A stretch of 64,000 nt of DNA from Prorocentrum cordatum (GCA_963575745.1 CAUYUJ010002071.1:27501-91500); one strand, 5' to 3'. Shown: positions 22,565 to 34,675, counted from the stretch's first letter. Notes: generated by a model from the letters alone, not told the origin. Made by a program: numbers and translations.

Positions 22565-22935
22565 CTCGTAGAGCTTCCTCGATAGACATGAACGGAGAAT
22601 GCGGGCACGGCAATCTCGCGTTCCCCGCGCGAGAGGGCGCGGTTCATGGAGGAAGACGCGGAGGGGGAGGAGGAGCGAGGAGGAGAAGGAGATGGAGGAA
22701 GCTGAGGAGACAAGGAGGAGGAGAAAAAAAAGCAGGCGGCGGAAAAGGAGGGGGAGAAGGAAGAGGAGGATGACGAGCAGGAGGGGGAAGGGTGGAGAGG
22801 GAGAAGAGGGACGATGATGACGATGAAGAGGCGGAAGATGAGGAGCAGGAGGAGAAAGAGGAGAAGGACCAGATGAAGAAGGAAGAGGAGGAGGAGAAGG
22901 AGGAGAAGGAAGAGGACGAGGGGCAGGATAACGAA
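22565..22935 (+). repeat. Purine-rich dispersed module, copy 1
   Basis: Starts CGTAGAGCTTCCTCGATA, contains GCGGGCACGGCAATCTCGCG and a GAGG-rich tail. Shorter copies lie at 23915-24110 and 24980-25130, always between a hairpin remnant and a satellite array. Reading frames across it are compositional. Confidence 0.7.
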
Positions 22936-22939
22936 TAAT

Positions 22940-23830
22940 TGTTTGGCCCCATCTCGCGTAGCAGACCGATTTCAAACATGTAGATACTTGCAACGAGCGC
23001 CCCTGATGATGTGCGTCCAATTGCTGTGCCGAACAGCTCTAATCTCATCTGCAGCTCGAGCTACATCAAATAAAGGCATCGTCCAGTCTGAACAAATACG
23101 AACAAGAAAAATAACAGAGTACGAATATTTTTTTGTCGAACCCAGCTCCGGTAGCAGACCGAGTTCGGGCATCTAGATGCTTGAGACTTGCGCTTATGAT
23201 GACTTCCTTTCGATTGCTGTACCGAACAGCTCTGTAGCAGATATGCAGCTCGGTTTGCATCGAGAAACCCATCATCATCTCTGATATAAAAAATCGCATA
23301 CATATAGTTTTTCGGGCACAGCTCTGGTAGCAGACCGAGTTCGGGCATCTAGATACTAGAGACTAGCACTTCTGATGACTTCCTTTCGATTGCTGTACCA
23401 AACAGCTCTGTAGCTAATATGCAGCTCGATTTGCATCAAGAAACTAACTCATCATCACCTCTGAAAGAATTAGCCGGGTACACATAGCTTTGTGGACCAG
23501 CTCTGGTAGCAGACCGAGTTCGGGCATCGAGATACTTGGGACTAGCGCTTCTGATGATCTTCTTTCGGTTGATGTGCCAGACAGCTCTGCAGCTCATCTG
23601 GGGCTCGAGTTCAGTCAAGAAACTCATCATCATCAACAGAAGTTAGCAGTATGCGAACAGTTTTTCAGACCCAGCTCTGGTAGCAGACCGAGTTCAGGCA
23701 TCTATATACGTGAGACTAGCGCTCCTGATGGTTTCCGTCCGATTGCTGTGCCAAACAGCTCTGTAGCTCATCTACAGCTCGAGTTACATCAAGAAACTCA
23801 AAGCTCAAACGAATGTTCAGATTTCGAAAA
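22940..23830 (+). repeat. Satellite array 1, monomer about 175-180 bp, five units, plus orientation
   Basis: The word AGCAGACCGA(G)TT recurs at about 22960, 23152, 23329, 23509 and 23683. Each unit also has CTAGATACTTGAGACTAGCGC and CAGCTCTGTAGCTCATCTGCAG, ending near CGAATAGTTTTTCGGACCC. No coding role. Confidence 0.85.
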
Positions 23831-23914
23831 TTTCAATGAACATTAAAATATGTCAAAAGAAAAAGCTGGGAGTCAGCGGTAAGCCGTCAACCTTGGTTAC
23901 TGCCAGGAACACGT

Positions 23915-24110
23915 AGAGCTTCCTCGCGCAACGCGGGCGCGGCAATCTCGCATTCCGCGCGCGCGAGGGCGCGGTTTCATGGAGGAGGACTGGAGGAGAA
24001 GAAGGAGTGAGGAGAAAGGAGATTGAGGAGGCTGGGGAAGGGAAGGAGGAGGAGGGGGAGGAGGAGGAGGAGCAGAAGGAGGAGAAGGAGGGGGAAGGAT
24101 CAAGAAAGGC
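23915..24110 (+). repeat. Purine-rich dispersed module, copy 2
   Basis: Shares CGTAGAGCTTCCTCG, the GCGGGCGCGGCAATCTCGCA core and GGGCGCGGTTTCATGGAGG with copy 1, then a GGAGGAG tail. Confidence 0.7.
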
Positions 24111-24114
24111 ATGG

Positions 24115-24960
24115 ACATCTCTGAAACAATTAGCAGCGCACGAATAGTTTTTTGGTTCCAACTCTGGAAGCAGACCGAGTTCAGGCATCTAGATACTCGA
24201 GACTAGCGCGTCTGATGATTTTTTTCCGATTGCTGTGCCAAACAGCTCTGTAGCTCATTTGCAGCACGAGTTATCTCAAGAAGGTTACCATCATCTCTCT
24301 CAGAAAATAAAAAAAAACAGAATATGATTAGTTTTTCGGACCCAGTTCTGGTAGCAGACCGAGTTCGTCTAGATACTTTAGACTAGCGCTTCTAGTGATT
24401 TCCTTTCGGGCACTGTGACAAACAGCTCTGCAGCTCATCTTTAGCTCGAGTTGAGTCAAGAACCATCACCATCCCTAAAAAATAGCACAGTACGAAAAGT
24501 TGTTCGGACCCAGCTCTGGTAGCAGACCGAGTTCGGGCATCTAGATACTTTAGACTAGTGCGCCTGATGATGATTTTTCGATTTCTGTGCCAAACAGTTC
24601 TGCAGCTCATCTGCAGCCCGGGCAAAATCAAGAAGCGCATCATCATCTCCAAGAACTTTAGCCGAGTGCGAATAGTTTTGCAGGCCCAACTCTGGTAGCA
24701 GACCGAGTCCAGACATCTGGATACTTGAGACTAACGCGCCTGATGATTCTGCATGGATTAGGTGTGCCTGCCAGCTCTGTAGCTCTTCTACAGCTCGAGA
24801 TAAGTACAGAAAACCGACAGCACCTGCCCAGATGAAACTAAACGGCCGATCCCGCCAGAGTGCTTGTTTGGCAGTAATATGTACCCGATCGACCTGCAAT
24901 TAAGATGGCGAGCGGGAATAAGATCGACGATGGAGGGAAAAATACTAGAGCTCTAACGAA
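24115..24960 (+). repeat. Satellite array 2, plus orientation, with terminal module
   Basis: Four to five units with AGCAGACCGA near 24170, 24352, 24525 and 24703. The array ends in the shared terminal module GGCCGATCCCGCC ... GAGCGGGAATAAGATCG (about 24840-24960) that also closes the other arrays. Confidence 0.8.
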
Positions 24961-24979
24961 TTTTCAATGGTTACCGCTG

Positions 24980-25130
24980 GGAACTCGTAGAGCTTCCTCG
25001 ATATACATGAATGGAATGCGGGCGCGGCAATCGCGCATTCCGCGCGCGCGAGGCTGCGGTTTCATGGCAGATGAAGCAGGAAGAAGAGGAAGAAAAGGAG
25101 GAGATGGAAGAGGACGAGGAGCAGGAGTAC
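24980..25130 (+). repeat. Purine-rich dispersed module, copy 3
   Basis: Same core as the other two (GCGGGCGCGGCAATCGCGCA, then GCGGTTTCATGG) preceded by a truncated hairpin (GGTTACCGCTGGGAACTCG). Confidence 0.7.
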
Positions 25131-25134
25131 AACA

Positions 25135-26300
25135 GTTGTTTGGTTCCAGCTCTGGCAACAAACCGATTTCAAAAATGTAGATATTTGCAACGAGCGCTCC
25201 TGATGAGATGCGTCCAATTGCTGTGCCGAACAGCTCTAATCTCATCTGCAGCTCGAGCTGCATCAAGAAAGGCATCGTCATCTCTGAAAAATATGAGAGT
25301 ACGAAAAGTTTGTTCGTTCCAACTCTGGAAGCAGACCACTTTGGGTATCTAGATACTTGAGACTAGCGCCTCTAGTGATGTCCTTTCGATTGCTGTGACA
25401 AACAGCTCTGCAGCTCATCTACAGCTCGAGTTATCTCAGGAGAGAGACATCATATTCTGCATCAACAATTAAAAGAGTACGAATATTTGTTTCGGACCCA
25501 GCTCTGGTTGCAGACCGAATTCTGGCATCTAGATACTTGAGACTAGCGCTGCTGATGATTTCTTTCCGGTTGATGTGACAAACAGCTCTGTCGCTCATCT
25601 GCAGCTCGAGCTACATCAAGAAAAGCGTCATCATCTCTAAAGAAATGCAGAGTACGAATAGTTGTTCGGACCCAGCTCTGGTAGCAGACCGAGTTCGGGC
25701 ATCTAGATACTTGAAACTAGCGCTCCTGACGATGTGCTCTCGATTGGTGTGCCAAACAGCTTTGTAGCTCATCTGAAGCTCGGGTTACATCAAGAAACCG
25801 ATGATCATCTCTCAAAAAATAGCGGAGCACGAATAGTGTTTCGGACCCAGCTCTGGTAGCAGACCGAAATCGGGCATATAGATACTTGAGACTAGCGCTT
25901 CGGATGATTCTCTTCCGATTGCTGCGCCGAACAGCTATGTGGCTCATCCTCAGCTCGAGATGCATCAAGAAACTCATCACTATTTCCAAAATATAACCAG
26001 AGTACGAAAAGGTTTTCGGACCCAGCTCTGGTAGCACACCGAGTTCGGACATCTAGATACTTGAGACTGACGCGCCTGATGAGTCTAAAAGGATTAGATG
26101 CGCCTGCCAGCTCTGTAGCTCTTCTACAGCTCGAGATAAGTACAGAAAACCGACAGCACCTGCCCAGATGACACTAAACGGCCGATCCCGCCAGAGTGCT
26201 TGTTTGGCAGTAATATGTACCCGATCGACCTGCAATTAAGATGGCGAGCGGGAATAAGATCGACGATGGAGGGAAAAATACTAGAGCTCTAACGAATTCA
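25135..26300 (+). repeat. Satellite array 3, plus orientation, with terminal module
   Basis: About six units (landmark near 25149, 25332, 25508, 25682, 25859, 26034), ending in the same GGCCGATCCCGCC...ACTAGAGCTCTAACGAATT module at about 26175-26300, nearly identical to 24840-24960. Confidence 0.82.
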
Positions 26301-26895
26301 AATTTCGAGAATTGGAGAATTGGAATACGAGGTTCCCGGCGGCAACCAGGTTGACGGTTTACCGCCGGTTCCCAGTTGGACCACCGGGCCAGAAAGGAGA
26401 AAGTGGTAACATTTGGGTGATTTTGCAAATATTTGACTTTATTTTTGAGAAAGCAGATTTTTCGCACCTGTAAAAGACTATGAGGGCTTCTGCGTCTTAA
26501 TATGAGCTCTCTAGGCGCACTTTCACTATCAAAACACTTGGAGCAACCAACTTTCTTTCGACATGTAAAAAATCAATTTTCGATTCTTCGAGAAATGCCT
26601 CCAGAAGCTCTCTTTCGACTCTGAGCACTCCCACGCGCGAAAGGACTCTACGAGGTTCCCAGCGGTGACCAGGTTGACAGTTCACCGCCGGCGCCAGTTG
26701 CTGGAAGCTTAAGAGTAATTCCGGGGCGCTGGAGAGCTAGTTGGTAAGAAAAATCTCGACGGACCTTTTGGTGACTTTTGGTCGGTTGAAAATTTTGTTC
26801 TCGAAATTCAACCATTCGTTAGAGCCCTAGTAGTTTTTCCCGTGATCTTCGATCTTATTCCCGCTCGCCATCTTAATCTCAGCTCGATCGGGTAC
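26300..26895 (-). repeat. Orientation switch: two hairpins and shared spacer modules, reversed
   Basis: Hairpins at 26337-26369 and 26660-26690 flank a roughly 320-bp module (AGAAAGG..AAAGTGGTAAC ... GCAGATTTTTCGCACCTGT ... CTATCAAAACACTTGGAG). It is followed by the reversed terminal modules (GAAAATTTTGTTCTCGAAATT; CTTATTCCCGCTCGCCATCTT). Confidence 0.7.
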
Positions 26896-26899
26896 CTTT

Positions 26900-28000
26900 T
26901 ACTGTCAAAAAGCGTCCCGGCGGGATCGGCCGTTTCGAGTCATCTTGATACGCGCTCTCGGTATATTGGACTTAATTCGAGATACAGGACAGCTACAGAG
27001 CTGGTACGCACACCTTATCGATTCAGAATGATCAGACGCGCTCGTCTGTTGCATAGGTCTGAACTCGGTCTGCTAGCCGAGCTAGGTCCGCAAACCTATT
27101 CGTATTATTCGAGTCATCTTGACAGCGCTCTCGGTTTTCTGTACTTAACTCTAGATATATGACAGCTACAGAGCTGATACTTACAGAAACAGATTGAGAA
27201 TTATCAGTCGCGTTCGTCTGTTGAATCCAGAGCTCTCGAATCGGTCTGCTGCCCGATCTAGAATCGCGAAACTATTCGTATTGTTCGAATCAGATTGAGA
27301 GGTGCTGTCGGTTTTCTGTACTTAACTTGGGCTGTAGTGGGGCTACAGGTGGTAGTCACAGGAATCGATTTGGAGACGTCAGGCGCGTCCGCCTGTAGAA
27401 TGCAAAGCTCGGAACTCGGTCTGCTGCCCGAACTAGGTCCCCCAAACTATTCGTATTGTTCGAGTCATCCTGAGAGATGCTGTCGGTTTTCTGTACTGAA
27501 CTTGGGCTGTAGGGGGCCACAGTGGTGGTAGTCACAGGAATCGATTAGGAGATAGCAGGCGCGTCCGCCTGCCCATTCCAGAGCTCGGAACTCGGTCTGC
27601 TGCCCGAACTAGGTCCGCGAAACTATTCGTATTGGTCGAGTCATTCTGAGAGGTGCTGTCGGTTTTCTGCACTTAACTCGGGTTGTAGGGGGGGCTGCAG
27701 GGCTGGTAATCACAGGAATCGATTCGTAGAATCAGGCGCGTCCGCTTGTCGCATTGAGAGGTCTTAACTCGGTCTGATACTCGAGCTAGGTTTGCCAAAC
27801 TATTCGTATCGTTCGAGTCATCTTGCGAGGTGCTGTCGATTTACGCACGTAGCTCGGGCTGCAGGAGAGCTACAGAGCTCATACAGAAGACAATCCTGAA
27901 GCATCGGCGGCATTCATTCGGCTGTTGCATCAAGAGGTCTGCAATCGCTTGGACTGAAAAACTTTTCGTTCTCTGCAATTTTTTTCGACATCATACATTG
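26900..28000 (-). repeat. Satellite array 4, minus orientation
   Basis: About six units with the reversed landmark AACTCGGTCTGCT at roughly 175-bp spacing (27062, 27240, 27415, 27590, 27765). Confidence 0.82.
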
Positions 28001-28004
28001 TCAG

Positions 28005-29580
28005 GAAGCTCTACGAGTCCCCCGGCGGTAAGAAAGGTTGACGGTTTGCCGCCGGCGCCCATAATACCTCGTAGAGCTCTTCGGCATCGATGAGCTTGAG
28101 GAATTCCGGCGCGGGGTGGAGCTAGCACCTCGTAGAGCTCTTCGGCATCGATGAGCTAGAGGAATTCCGGCGCGGGGTGGAGCTAGTAGGTCGACCCGGC
28201 CAGGAAAGGACCAAGTGCTAACTTTTGGGTGGTTTTGCGAATATTTGAGAGATATTTGACCATGTATTTTGAGAAAGCTGATTTTTCGCACCTGTAGTGG
28301 GTTATGCCGCGTCTGCCAGTGAAATTCTTAGGTCCGTAGGTGTAGTATTTCTATCAAAACACTTGGAGGAACCGACGTTTGATAAAAACAGAAAACGTGA
28401 TTTTTCGAATTTTTCGTTTCTCGCTCCAGAAGCTGTCTTCATGTCTGCCGACGATCGCCGCGCAAGAAAAGAGCTCTACGAGGGTCCCGGCGGTAACCAG
28501 GTTGACGGTTTACCGCCGGTTCCCATTCGCCGACCCGACGTTAAGAGACAATGTGGTGTCTTGGGGTCGGTTTTCCAAAGAGAACTCGTAGAGCTTCCCT
28601 TAGCAAGTTGTTGCTGGAAGCTTAAGAGTAATACCTCGTAGAGCTCTTCGTTATCGATGAGCTAGAGGAATTCCGGCGCGGGGTGGAGCTAGTACCTCGT
28701 AGAGCTCTTCGTCATCGATGAGCTAAAGGAATTCTGGCGCGGGGTGGAGCTAGTTGATCGACCCGACCAGAAAGGACAAAGTGGTGACTTTGGGTCGGTT
28801 TTGCTCAGATTTGAAATATATTTGACAAGTCATTCTGAGAAAGCAGATTTTAACGCCGAGCATTGGCATATGAACTTTGTTCCCTGAGCAGCTCAGCTCT
28901 CTGGAGCCAGTTTTAGTACTAGTTGACTTCCGGGAACCGACTGCATCTTCACTCCGAAAATCTCAATTTGACGTTTTTCTAGAAAAGCTGCAAGAAGCTC
29001 TCCGCTTCGATCCTGAGCTTTCTTACGGGTGCAAGGAGCTCTACGAGGTTCCCGGCGGTGACCAGGTTGACGGTTCACCGCCGGCGCCAGTTGGCCCACC
29101 CGACCAGGGCGGACAAAGTGTTAACTTTTGGATGGTTTTGCGAAGATTTGACCATTTATTTTCAGAAAGCAGATTTTTCGCACCTTTGGACGACTTCGAG
29201 GGCCTCTGCGTCTTAATATGAGCTCTGTAGGTGGACTTGTACTATCAAAACACTTGTCGAAACCAACTTGATGTCGACATGAAACAAAAACATGTTTTCT
29301 CTTTTTCGAGAAATGCTTCCAGAAGCCCTCTCTTTTGAAGCTGAGCTTTCTTACGCGCGTAAGAAGCTCTACGAGGTTCCCGGCGGTGACCAGGTTGACG
29401 GTTCACCGCCGGCGCCAGTTCCGGGGCGCTGGAGGGCTAGTTGGCAAGAAAAATCTCGACGGACCTTTCGCTGATTTTTGGTCGGTGAAAAATTTTGTTC
29501 TCGAAATTTGACGATTCGTTAAAGTTCTAGTATTTTTTTCTCGTGGTATTCGATCATATTCCTGCTCGCCATCTTGATCT
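28005..29580 (-). repeat. Hairpin-rich spacer block with 62-bp tandem repeats
   Basis: Contains hairpins at 28022, 28487, 29052 and 29380. A tandemly duplicated roughly 62-bp unit (CTCGTAGAGCTCTTCGGCAT ... GGAATTCCGGCGCGGGGTGG) occurs twice at 28068-28190 and twice at 28630-28755. Several copies of the roughly 330-bp spacer module are also present. Open frames here are short and repeat-derived. Confidence 0.75.
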
Positions 29581-29589
29581 CAGCTCGAT

Positions 29590-30365
29590 CGGGTACCTTT
29601 TACTGCCAGAAAGCGTCACAGGCGGGATCTGCCGTTTCGAGTCATCTTGATACGCGCTGTCGGTACGTTGGACTTAGCTCGAAATACAGGACAGCTACAG
29701 AGCTGGTAAGCACACCTTATCGAGCCAGAATGATCAGGCGCGTTCGTCTCTTGGATCCAGAGGTCTGAACTTGGTCTGCTAGCCGAGCTACGTTGCCAAA
29801 CCTATTCGTATTATTCGAGTGATCTTGACAGGTGCTCTCGGTTTTCTGTACTTAACTCGAGCTATGGGACAGCTACAGAGCTGATACTAACAGAAGCCGA
29901 TTCAGAATCATCAGCCGCGTTTGTCTCTAGAATCCAGAGCTCTGAACTCGGTCTGCTGCCCGATCTAGAATCGCGAAACGATTCGTATTGTTCGAGTTAT
30001 CTTCAGAGGTGCTGTCTTTTCTGCACTTAACTCGGGCTGTAGCGGGCCCGCAGTGCTGGTGGTCACAGGAATCGATTTGAAGACATCAGGCGCGTCCGCC
30101 TGTCGAATCCAGAGCTCAGAACTCGACTTGCTGCCCGAACTAGAACCGCGAAATTGTTCGTATTAACTATTCGCATTGTTCGAGTCATCTTGACAGGTGC
30201 TGCCGATTTACGCACGTAACTCGGGCTGTAGGAGAGCTACAGAGCTCGTGCAGAAGACAATCCAGAAGCATCGGGGGCGTTCGGCTGTTGCATCGAGAGG
30301 TCTGAAATCGCTTGGGCTGAAAAACTGTTTGTCCTCTGCAATTTTTTGCGACATTATATATTGTC
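29590..30365 (-). repeat. Satellite array 5, minus orientation
   Basis: Four to five units after the terminal module CAGCTCGATCGGGTACCTTT. Same landmark and spacing as array 4. Confidence 0.8.
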
Positions 30366-30810
30366 AGGAAGCTCTACGAGTCCCCCGGCGGTAAGAAAGG
30401 TTGACGTTTTACCGCCGGCGCCCAGTTTGAAAGACATTTGACAATTCATTTCGAGAAACCAAATTTTTCCCACCTGAAGTGGGTTATGCCGCGTCTGCCA
30501 GTAAAATTCTCAGGTCCGTAGCTGCAGTATTACTATCGAAAGACTTGAGGGAACCGACTGTGTTTCGAGTCATCTTGACGCGCTTTCGCGGTAACTCGTA
30601 GAGCTTCCCTTAGCAAGTTATTGCTGGGAGCTTAAGAGTAATTCCGGCGCGCTGGAGAGCTAGTTGGCAAGAAAAATCTCGACGGACCTTTTGCTCACTT
30701 TTGGTCGGTTGAAAATTTTGTTCTCGAAATTCAACCATTCGTTAGAGCTCTAATATTTTTTCCCGTGATATTCGATCTTATTCCCGATCGCCATCTTGAT
30801 GTCAGCTCGA
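30366..30810 (-). repeat. Hairpin and terminal modules between arrays 5 and 6
   Basis: Hairpin at 30385-30418, a shortened spacer, then GCTCACTTTTGGTCGGTTG and CTTATTCCCGATCGCCATC modules. Array start to array start (29590 to 30815) gives a higher-order period of roughly 1.2 kb. Confidence 0.7.
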
Positions 30811-30814
30811 TCGG

Positions 30815-31880
30815 GTACCTTTTTGGGGCCAAAAAGCGTCCAGGCGGGATCTGCCGTTTCGAGTCATCTTGATACGCGCTGTCGGTATATTAGACTCAAC
30901 TCGAGATACAGGACAGCTACAGGACTGGTAAGCACACCTCATCGATTCAGAATGATCAGGCGCGTTCGTCCGTTGCATCCAGAGGTCTGAACTCGGTCTT
31001 CTAGCCGAGCTAGGTCCGCAAACATATTCGTATTATTCGAATCATCTTGACAGCGCTCTCGGTTTTCTGTACTTAACTCGAGCTATATGACAGCTACAGA
31101 GCTGAAACTTACAGAAACCGATCCAGATTCATCAGTCGCGCTTGTCTGTTGAATCCAGAGCTCTGAACTCGGTCTGCTGCCCGCTCCAGAATCGCGAAAC
31201 TATTGATATTGTTCGAGTGATCTTGAGAGGTGCTGTCGGTTTCTTAACTCGGGTTCTGGCGGGGCTAGAGTGCTGGTAGTCACAGGAAACGATTTGGAGA
31301 CATCAGGCATGTCTGCCCGTCGAATCCAAAGCTCGGAACTCGGTCTGCTGCCCGCTCCAGAATCGCGAAACTATTCGTACTGTTCGAGTCATCTTGAGAG
31401 GTGCTGTCGATTTTCTGTGCTTAACTCGGGTTGTGGGGGGCTACAGTGCTGGTAGTCACAGCAATCGATTTGGAGATATCAGGCGCCTCCGCCAATCCAG
31501 AGCTCGGAACTCCGTCTGCTGCCCAAACTAGGTCCCCCAAACTATTCGTATTGTCGAGTCATCCTGAGATGGGCTGTAATCACAGGAAACGATTCGCAGA
31601 CATCAGACGCGTCCGCCTGTCGCATTCAGAGGCCTGAACTTGGTCTGATACTCGAGCTAGGTTTGCCAGACTATTCGTATTGTTCGAGTCATCTTCAGGG
31701 TTGCTGTCGATTTACACACGTAACTGGGGCTGTAGGAGAGCTACAGAGCTCGTACAGAAGACAATCCAGAAGCATCGGAGGCGTTCGGCTGTTGCATCGA
31801 GAGGTCTGAAATCGCTTGGGCTGATAAACTACCCGTTCTGTGCAATTTTTGTTGTTCGACATTATATGTTGTCAGGAAGC
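30815..31880 (-). repeat. Satellite array 6, minus orientation
   Basis: About six units, ending in the same GAAATCGCTTGGGCTGA...TGTTGTCAGGAAGCTC segment that ends arrays 4 and 5. Confidence 0.8.
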
Positions 31881-32645
31881 TCCACGAGTCCCCCGGCGCT
31901 CTCACTGGTAAGAGTGCAGAGAATCGACACAGAGTGGAAAAATATAGATTTTTCGAAAATGTTCATTTTCGATTTTTGTGATGTTCCCGGGAGTCAACTC
32001 AAGCAAAAAGGCATTGGGAGAGCTGAGCTGCTCTCAGAGAAGAGTTTCTATGCCAATGCGACGCGCAAAAATTTGCTTTCTCAAAATAAATGGTCAAATA
32101 TCTTTGAAATTTCTGTAAAACCGACCAAAAGTCACCAATTTGTCCTTTCTGGCCGGGCGCTCCAACTAGCTCCACCCCACGCCGGAATTCCTCTAGCTCA
32201 TCGATGCCGAAGAGCTCTACGAGGTACTGGCGCCGGCGGTGAACCGTCAACCTGGTCACCGCCGGGAACCTCGTAGAGCTCATTTCACGTGTTATAGTAC
32301 TCGGAGTCGAAAGAGAGAGCTTCTGGAAGCATTTCTCGAAAAACAAAAAAAAAATGTTTCGACATGAAGATGATTCCCCCAAGTGTTTGATAGTAAAACT
32401 ACGCCTACAGAGCTCATACTCAGACAGAGAGGCCCTCATAGTCGTTTACAGGTGCGAAACATCTGCTTTCTCAAAATGAATTGTCAAACATCTTTTAAAA
32501 AATTGCAACACCACCCAAAAGTTATCACTTTGTCCTTTCTGGCCGGGTCGACCAACTAGCTCCACCCCGCGCCGGAATTTCTCTAGCTCATCGATGCCGA
32601 AGAGCTCTACGAGGTACTGGGCGCCGGCGGTAAGCCGTCAACCTT
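31881..32645 (+). repeat. Second orientation switch: hairpin spacer modules, plus orientation
   Basis: Truncated hairpin near 31890, then plus-orientation spacer modules with hairpins at 32233-32264 and a half hairpin at 32626-32645 into which a LINE is inserted. Two copies of the CCGGAATT.CTCTAGCTCATCG unit lie at 32185 and 32572. Confidence 0.7.
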
Positions 32646-33603
32646 TCTTTTTGCGCATTGCGTGCCGCCACAGCAGGGTCGGGTCACCGCCCAGGCGATA
32701 GCCACACAGGGAGGCCTAGTATCCTGCCAAATGCAGGCATTCCTCCACTCCCAAAAGGAGTTGTCGGGCAGACTCTAACTCAGCTGCAGTGATAGTGCTC
32801 GAGGGGGGAAGGAGGAAAGAGGAAGAGGCCACGTTGGGCTCCCACACGCCACTCGGAAGAGTGACAGGATATTCAGCAACAGAAGAGGAGCACAAATGAA
32901 AATCAATCTGCCAGCCACAGCCTACGCCCAGATAGGATCTTCCACCATCGAAGCTTCCCCGAATGGCGTCGATCAGAATAGCGTTAGCTTTAACATGGGA
33001 TAGGAAATCATGCCTAAAACGTGTTCTACAAATGCCCTGCCTAGCTCTGTGTGTTAACTCATCCGCAGCAGTATTGTCCTCTCTGTATACCCACTTGAAG
33101 ATATGTCTCCCAAGACAGGCCGCCTGCACACCACATCTCTTAGCTAGAATGTCTAACTTATTCTGAATGCCGCCCACAATCTTGTCATAATGCACATTGG
33201 CAGTAAAATACAAGCCTTGGATCCACCGCACAACGCATTGAGAGTCTCCCTTCAGTTCAATGGCAATCCTTCCCACCTGGAACTCCCACTCCGTGTAATC
33301 CTCCAATATCTTAGCATACCGTTTGGACAACACCTCCTCCTTCTTCCTGCTAAGCTCCTCCGAAAGTACCTCCTCCTCCCTTTCTTCCATAGGCTTCCAA
33401 GGGATAGGATCTTTAAGAACCAGGAAATCAGAAACACCAGGAACCTGAAGAAGCATGAAAACTTGACGAGCGAACTTGACCCAGGCCTCCTCTGACCATT
33501 CCAGAACATGGTACCAGTACTTCCCTCCCACAAGCTCAAAAGGTGTTCTCCACGGGCGCATGCCGATAGGAGCTCCGCCAGTCCTCACACGAGTCCCAGC
33601 ACG
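32646..33603 (-). mobile_element. 5'-truncated LINE copy inserted in a hairpin
   Basis: The left flank is the 5' half of the recurrent hairpin, ending GCCGTCAACCTT; the right flank is a decayed remnant of the other half followed by GGACTCGTAGAGCTTCC. The 3' end (left side) has an A-rich tail (GCAAAAAGAAA on the minus strand). Only the RT C-terminus and RNase H remain, the usual result of incomplete target-primed reverse transcription. Confidence 0.8.
32716..33600 (-). pseudogene. LINE ORF2 C-terminus with permuted RNase H
   Basis: The open frame encodes a charged linker (EEREEEVLSEELSRKKEEVL), then RNase H motifs in permuted order: LKGDSQCVVRWIQG, YREDNTAADELTH, AIRGSFDGGRSYLGVGCGW, STITAAELESARQLL. 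The second Asp and the C-terminal Asp motif therefore come before the first Asp and the catalytic Glu. The copy is truncated and cannot be autonomous, but the RNase H part has no stop. Confidence 0.8.
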
Positions 33604-33619
33604 TGTACCGGGGGGACTC

Positions 33620-34605
33620 GTAGAGCTTCCTGACATTATATAATGTGGAAAAAATTCCAGAGAATTTCAGCCCAAGCCAGACCTCTCAACATGACTCTGG
33701 CAAAAAAACGAACGGTTTAGAACCCAGCTCGAGTGTCAAACCGAGTTCAGACCTCTGAATGCGACAGGCGGGCGCGTCTGATGTCTGTGAACCGACTCCT
33801 GCGATTACCAGCCCTGCAACCCCCCTACAGCCCGAGTTAAGTGCAGAAACCGACAGCAGCTTTCAGGATGACTTGAATAATACAACAGCTTCGCGGAGCT
33901 AGTTCGAGAAGCAGACCGAGTTCCGAGCTCTCGGTTCGACAGACAGACGGGCCTGATGTCTCCAAATGAATTCCTGCGACCAGCAGCACTGTAGCCCTCC
34001 CCCAGCACGAGCTCAGTGCAGAAAACCGAGAGCAATTCTCAAGATGACTCGAACAATACGAGTAGTTTCGCGGACCTAGCTCGGGCAGCAGGCCGAGCTC
34101 AGAGCTCTCGATTGGACAGACAAACGCGTCTGATGATGCCCAATCGATTTCTGTGACCATCAGCTCTGTAGCTGTCCTACAGCTCGAGTTCAGTACAGAA
34201 AACCGAGAGCCTCTTCTACGATGACTCGAATAATACGAATAGGTTTGCGGACCTAGCTCGGCTAGCAGACCGAGTTCAGACCTCTCGATTCAACATTCGA
34301 ACGCGCCTGATCATTCTGAATCGATTGGCTGTGCTTATCAGCTCTATAGCTGTCCTGAAGCTCGAGTTATCTTGAGAAAACCGACAGCGCGTATCAAGAT
34401 GACTCGAAACGGCCGATCCCGCCAGAGTGCTTTTTGGCAGTAAAAGATACCCGATCGAGCTGAGATCAAGATGGCGAGCGGGAATGAGGTAGAATATCAC
34501 GGGAAAACATATTCGAGCTCAAACGAATTGTTGAATTTTGAGAACAAAATTTTCAACCGACCAAAAGTCACCAAAAGGTCCGTCCAGAATTTTCTTGCCA
34601 ACTGG
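33620..34605 (+). repeat. Satellite array 7 and terminal modules, plus orientation
   Basis: About five units (CTCGAGTGTCAAACCGAG, then AGCAGACCGAGTT at about 33917 and 34266). The terminal module GGCCGATCCCGCC...GGCGAGCGGGAATGAG follows at 34408-34490 and the CAACCGACCAAAAGTCACC module at 34554-34600, leading into the split hairpin. Confidence 0.8.
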
Positions 34606-34622
34606 GCGCCGGCGGTAAGCCG

Positions 34623-34631
34623 TCAACCTTC
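34623..34631. repeat. Target-site duplication of the full-length LINE, left copy
   Basis: TCAACCTTC, repeated at 40390-40398. Removing the LINE and one copy restores a complete hairpin with arms GGCGGTAA and TTACCGCC. Confidence 0.88.
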
Positions 34632-34661
34632 TTTTTTTGCGGACTTTGCGGTCGACTGTGC

Positions 34662-34675
34662 AGGCTTTCCAGCCT
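34662..34675 (-). other. Conserved 3'-UTR hairpin of LINE-1
   Basis: AGGCT TTCC AGCCT followed on the plus strand by AGTCG. Equivalent hairpins near the 3' ends of the other LINEs differ in stem sequence but keep pairing and the AGTCG neighbour. A probable RT recognition element. Confidence 0.6.

Noticed and set aside
26900-31880. tRNA-like or SINE internal promoter in the satellite monomer
   Set aside because: GGTCTGAACTCGG loosely resembles a B box, but no A box at the right distance and no cloverleaf could be drawn.
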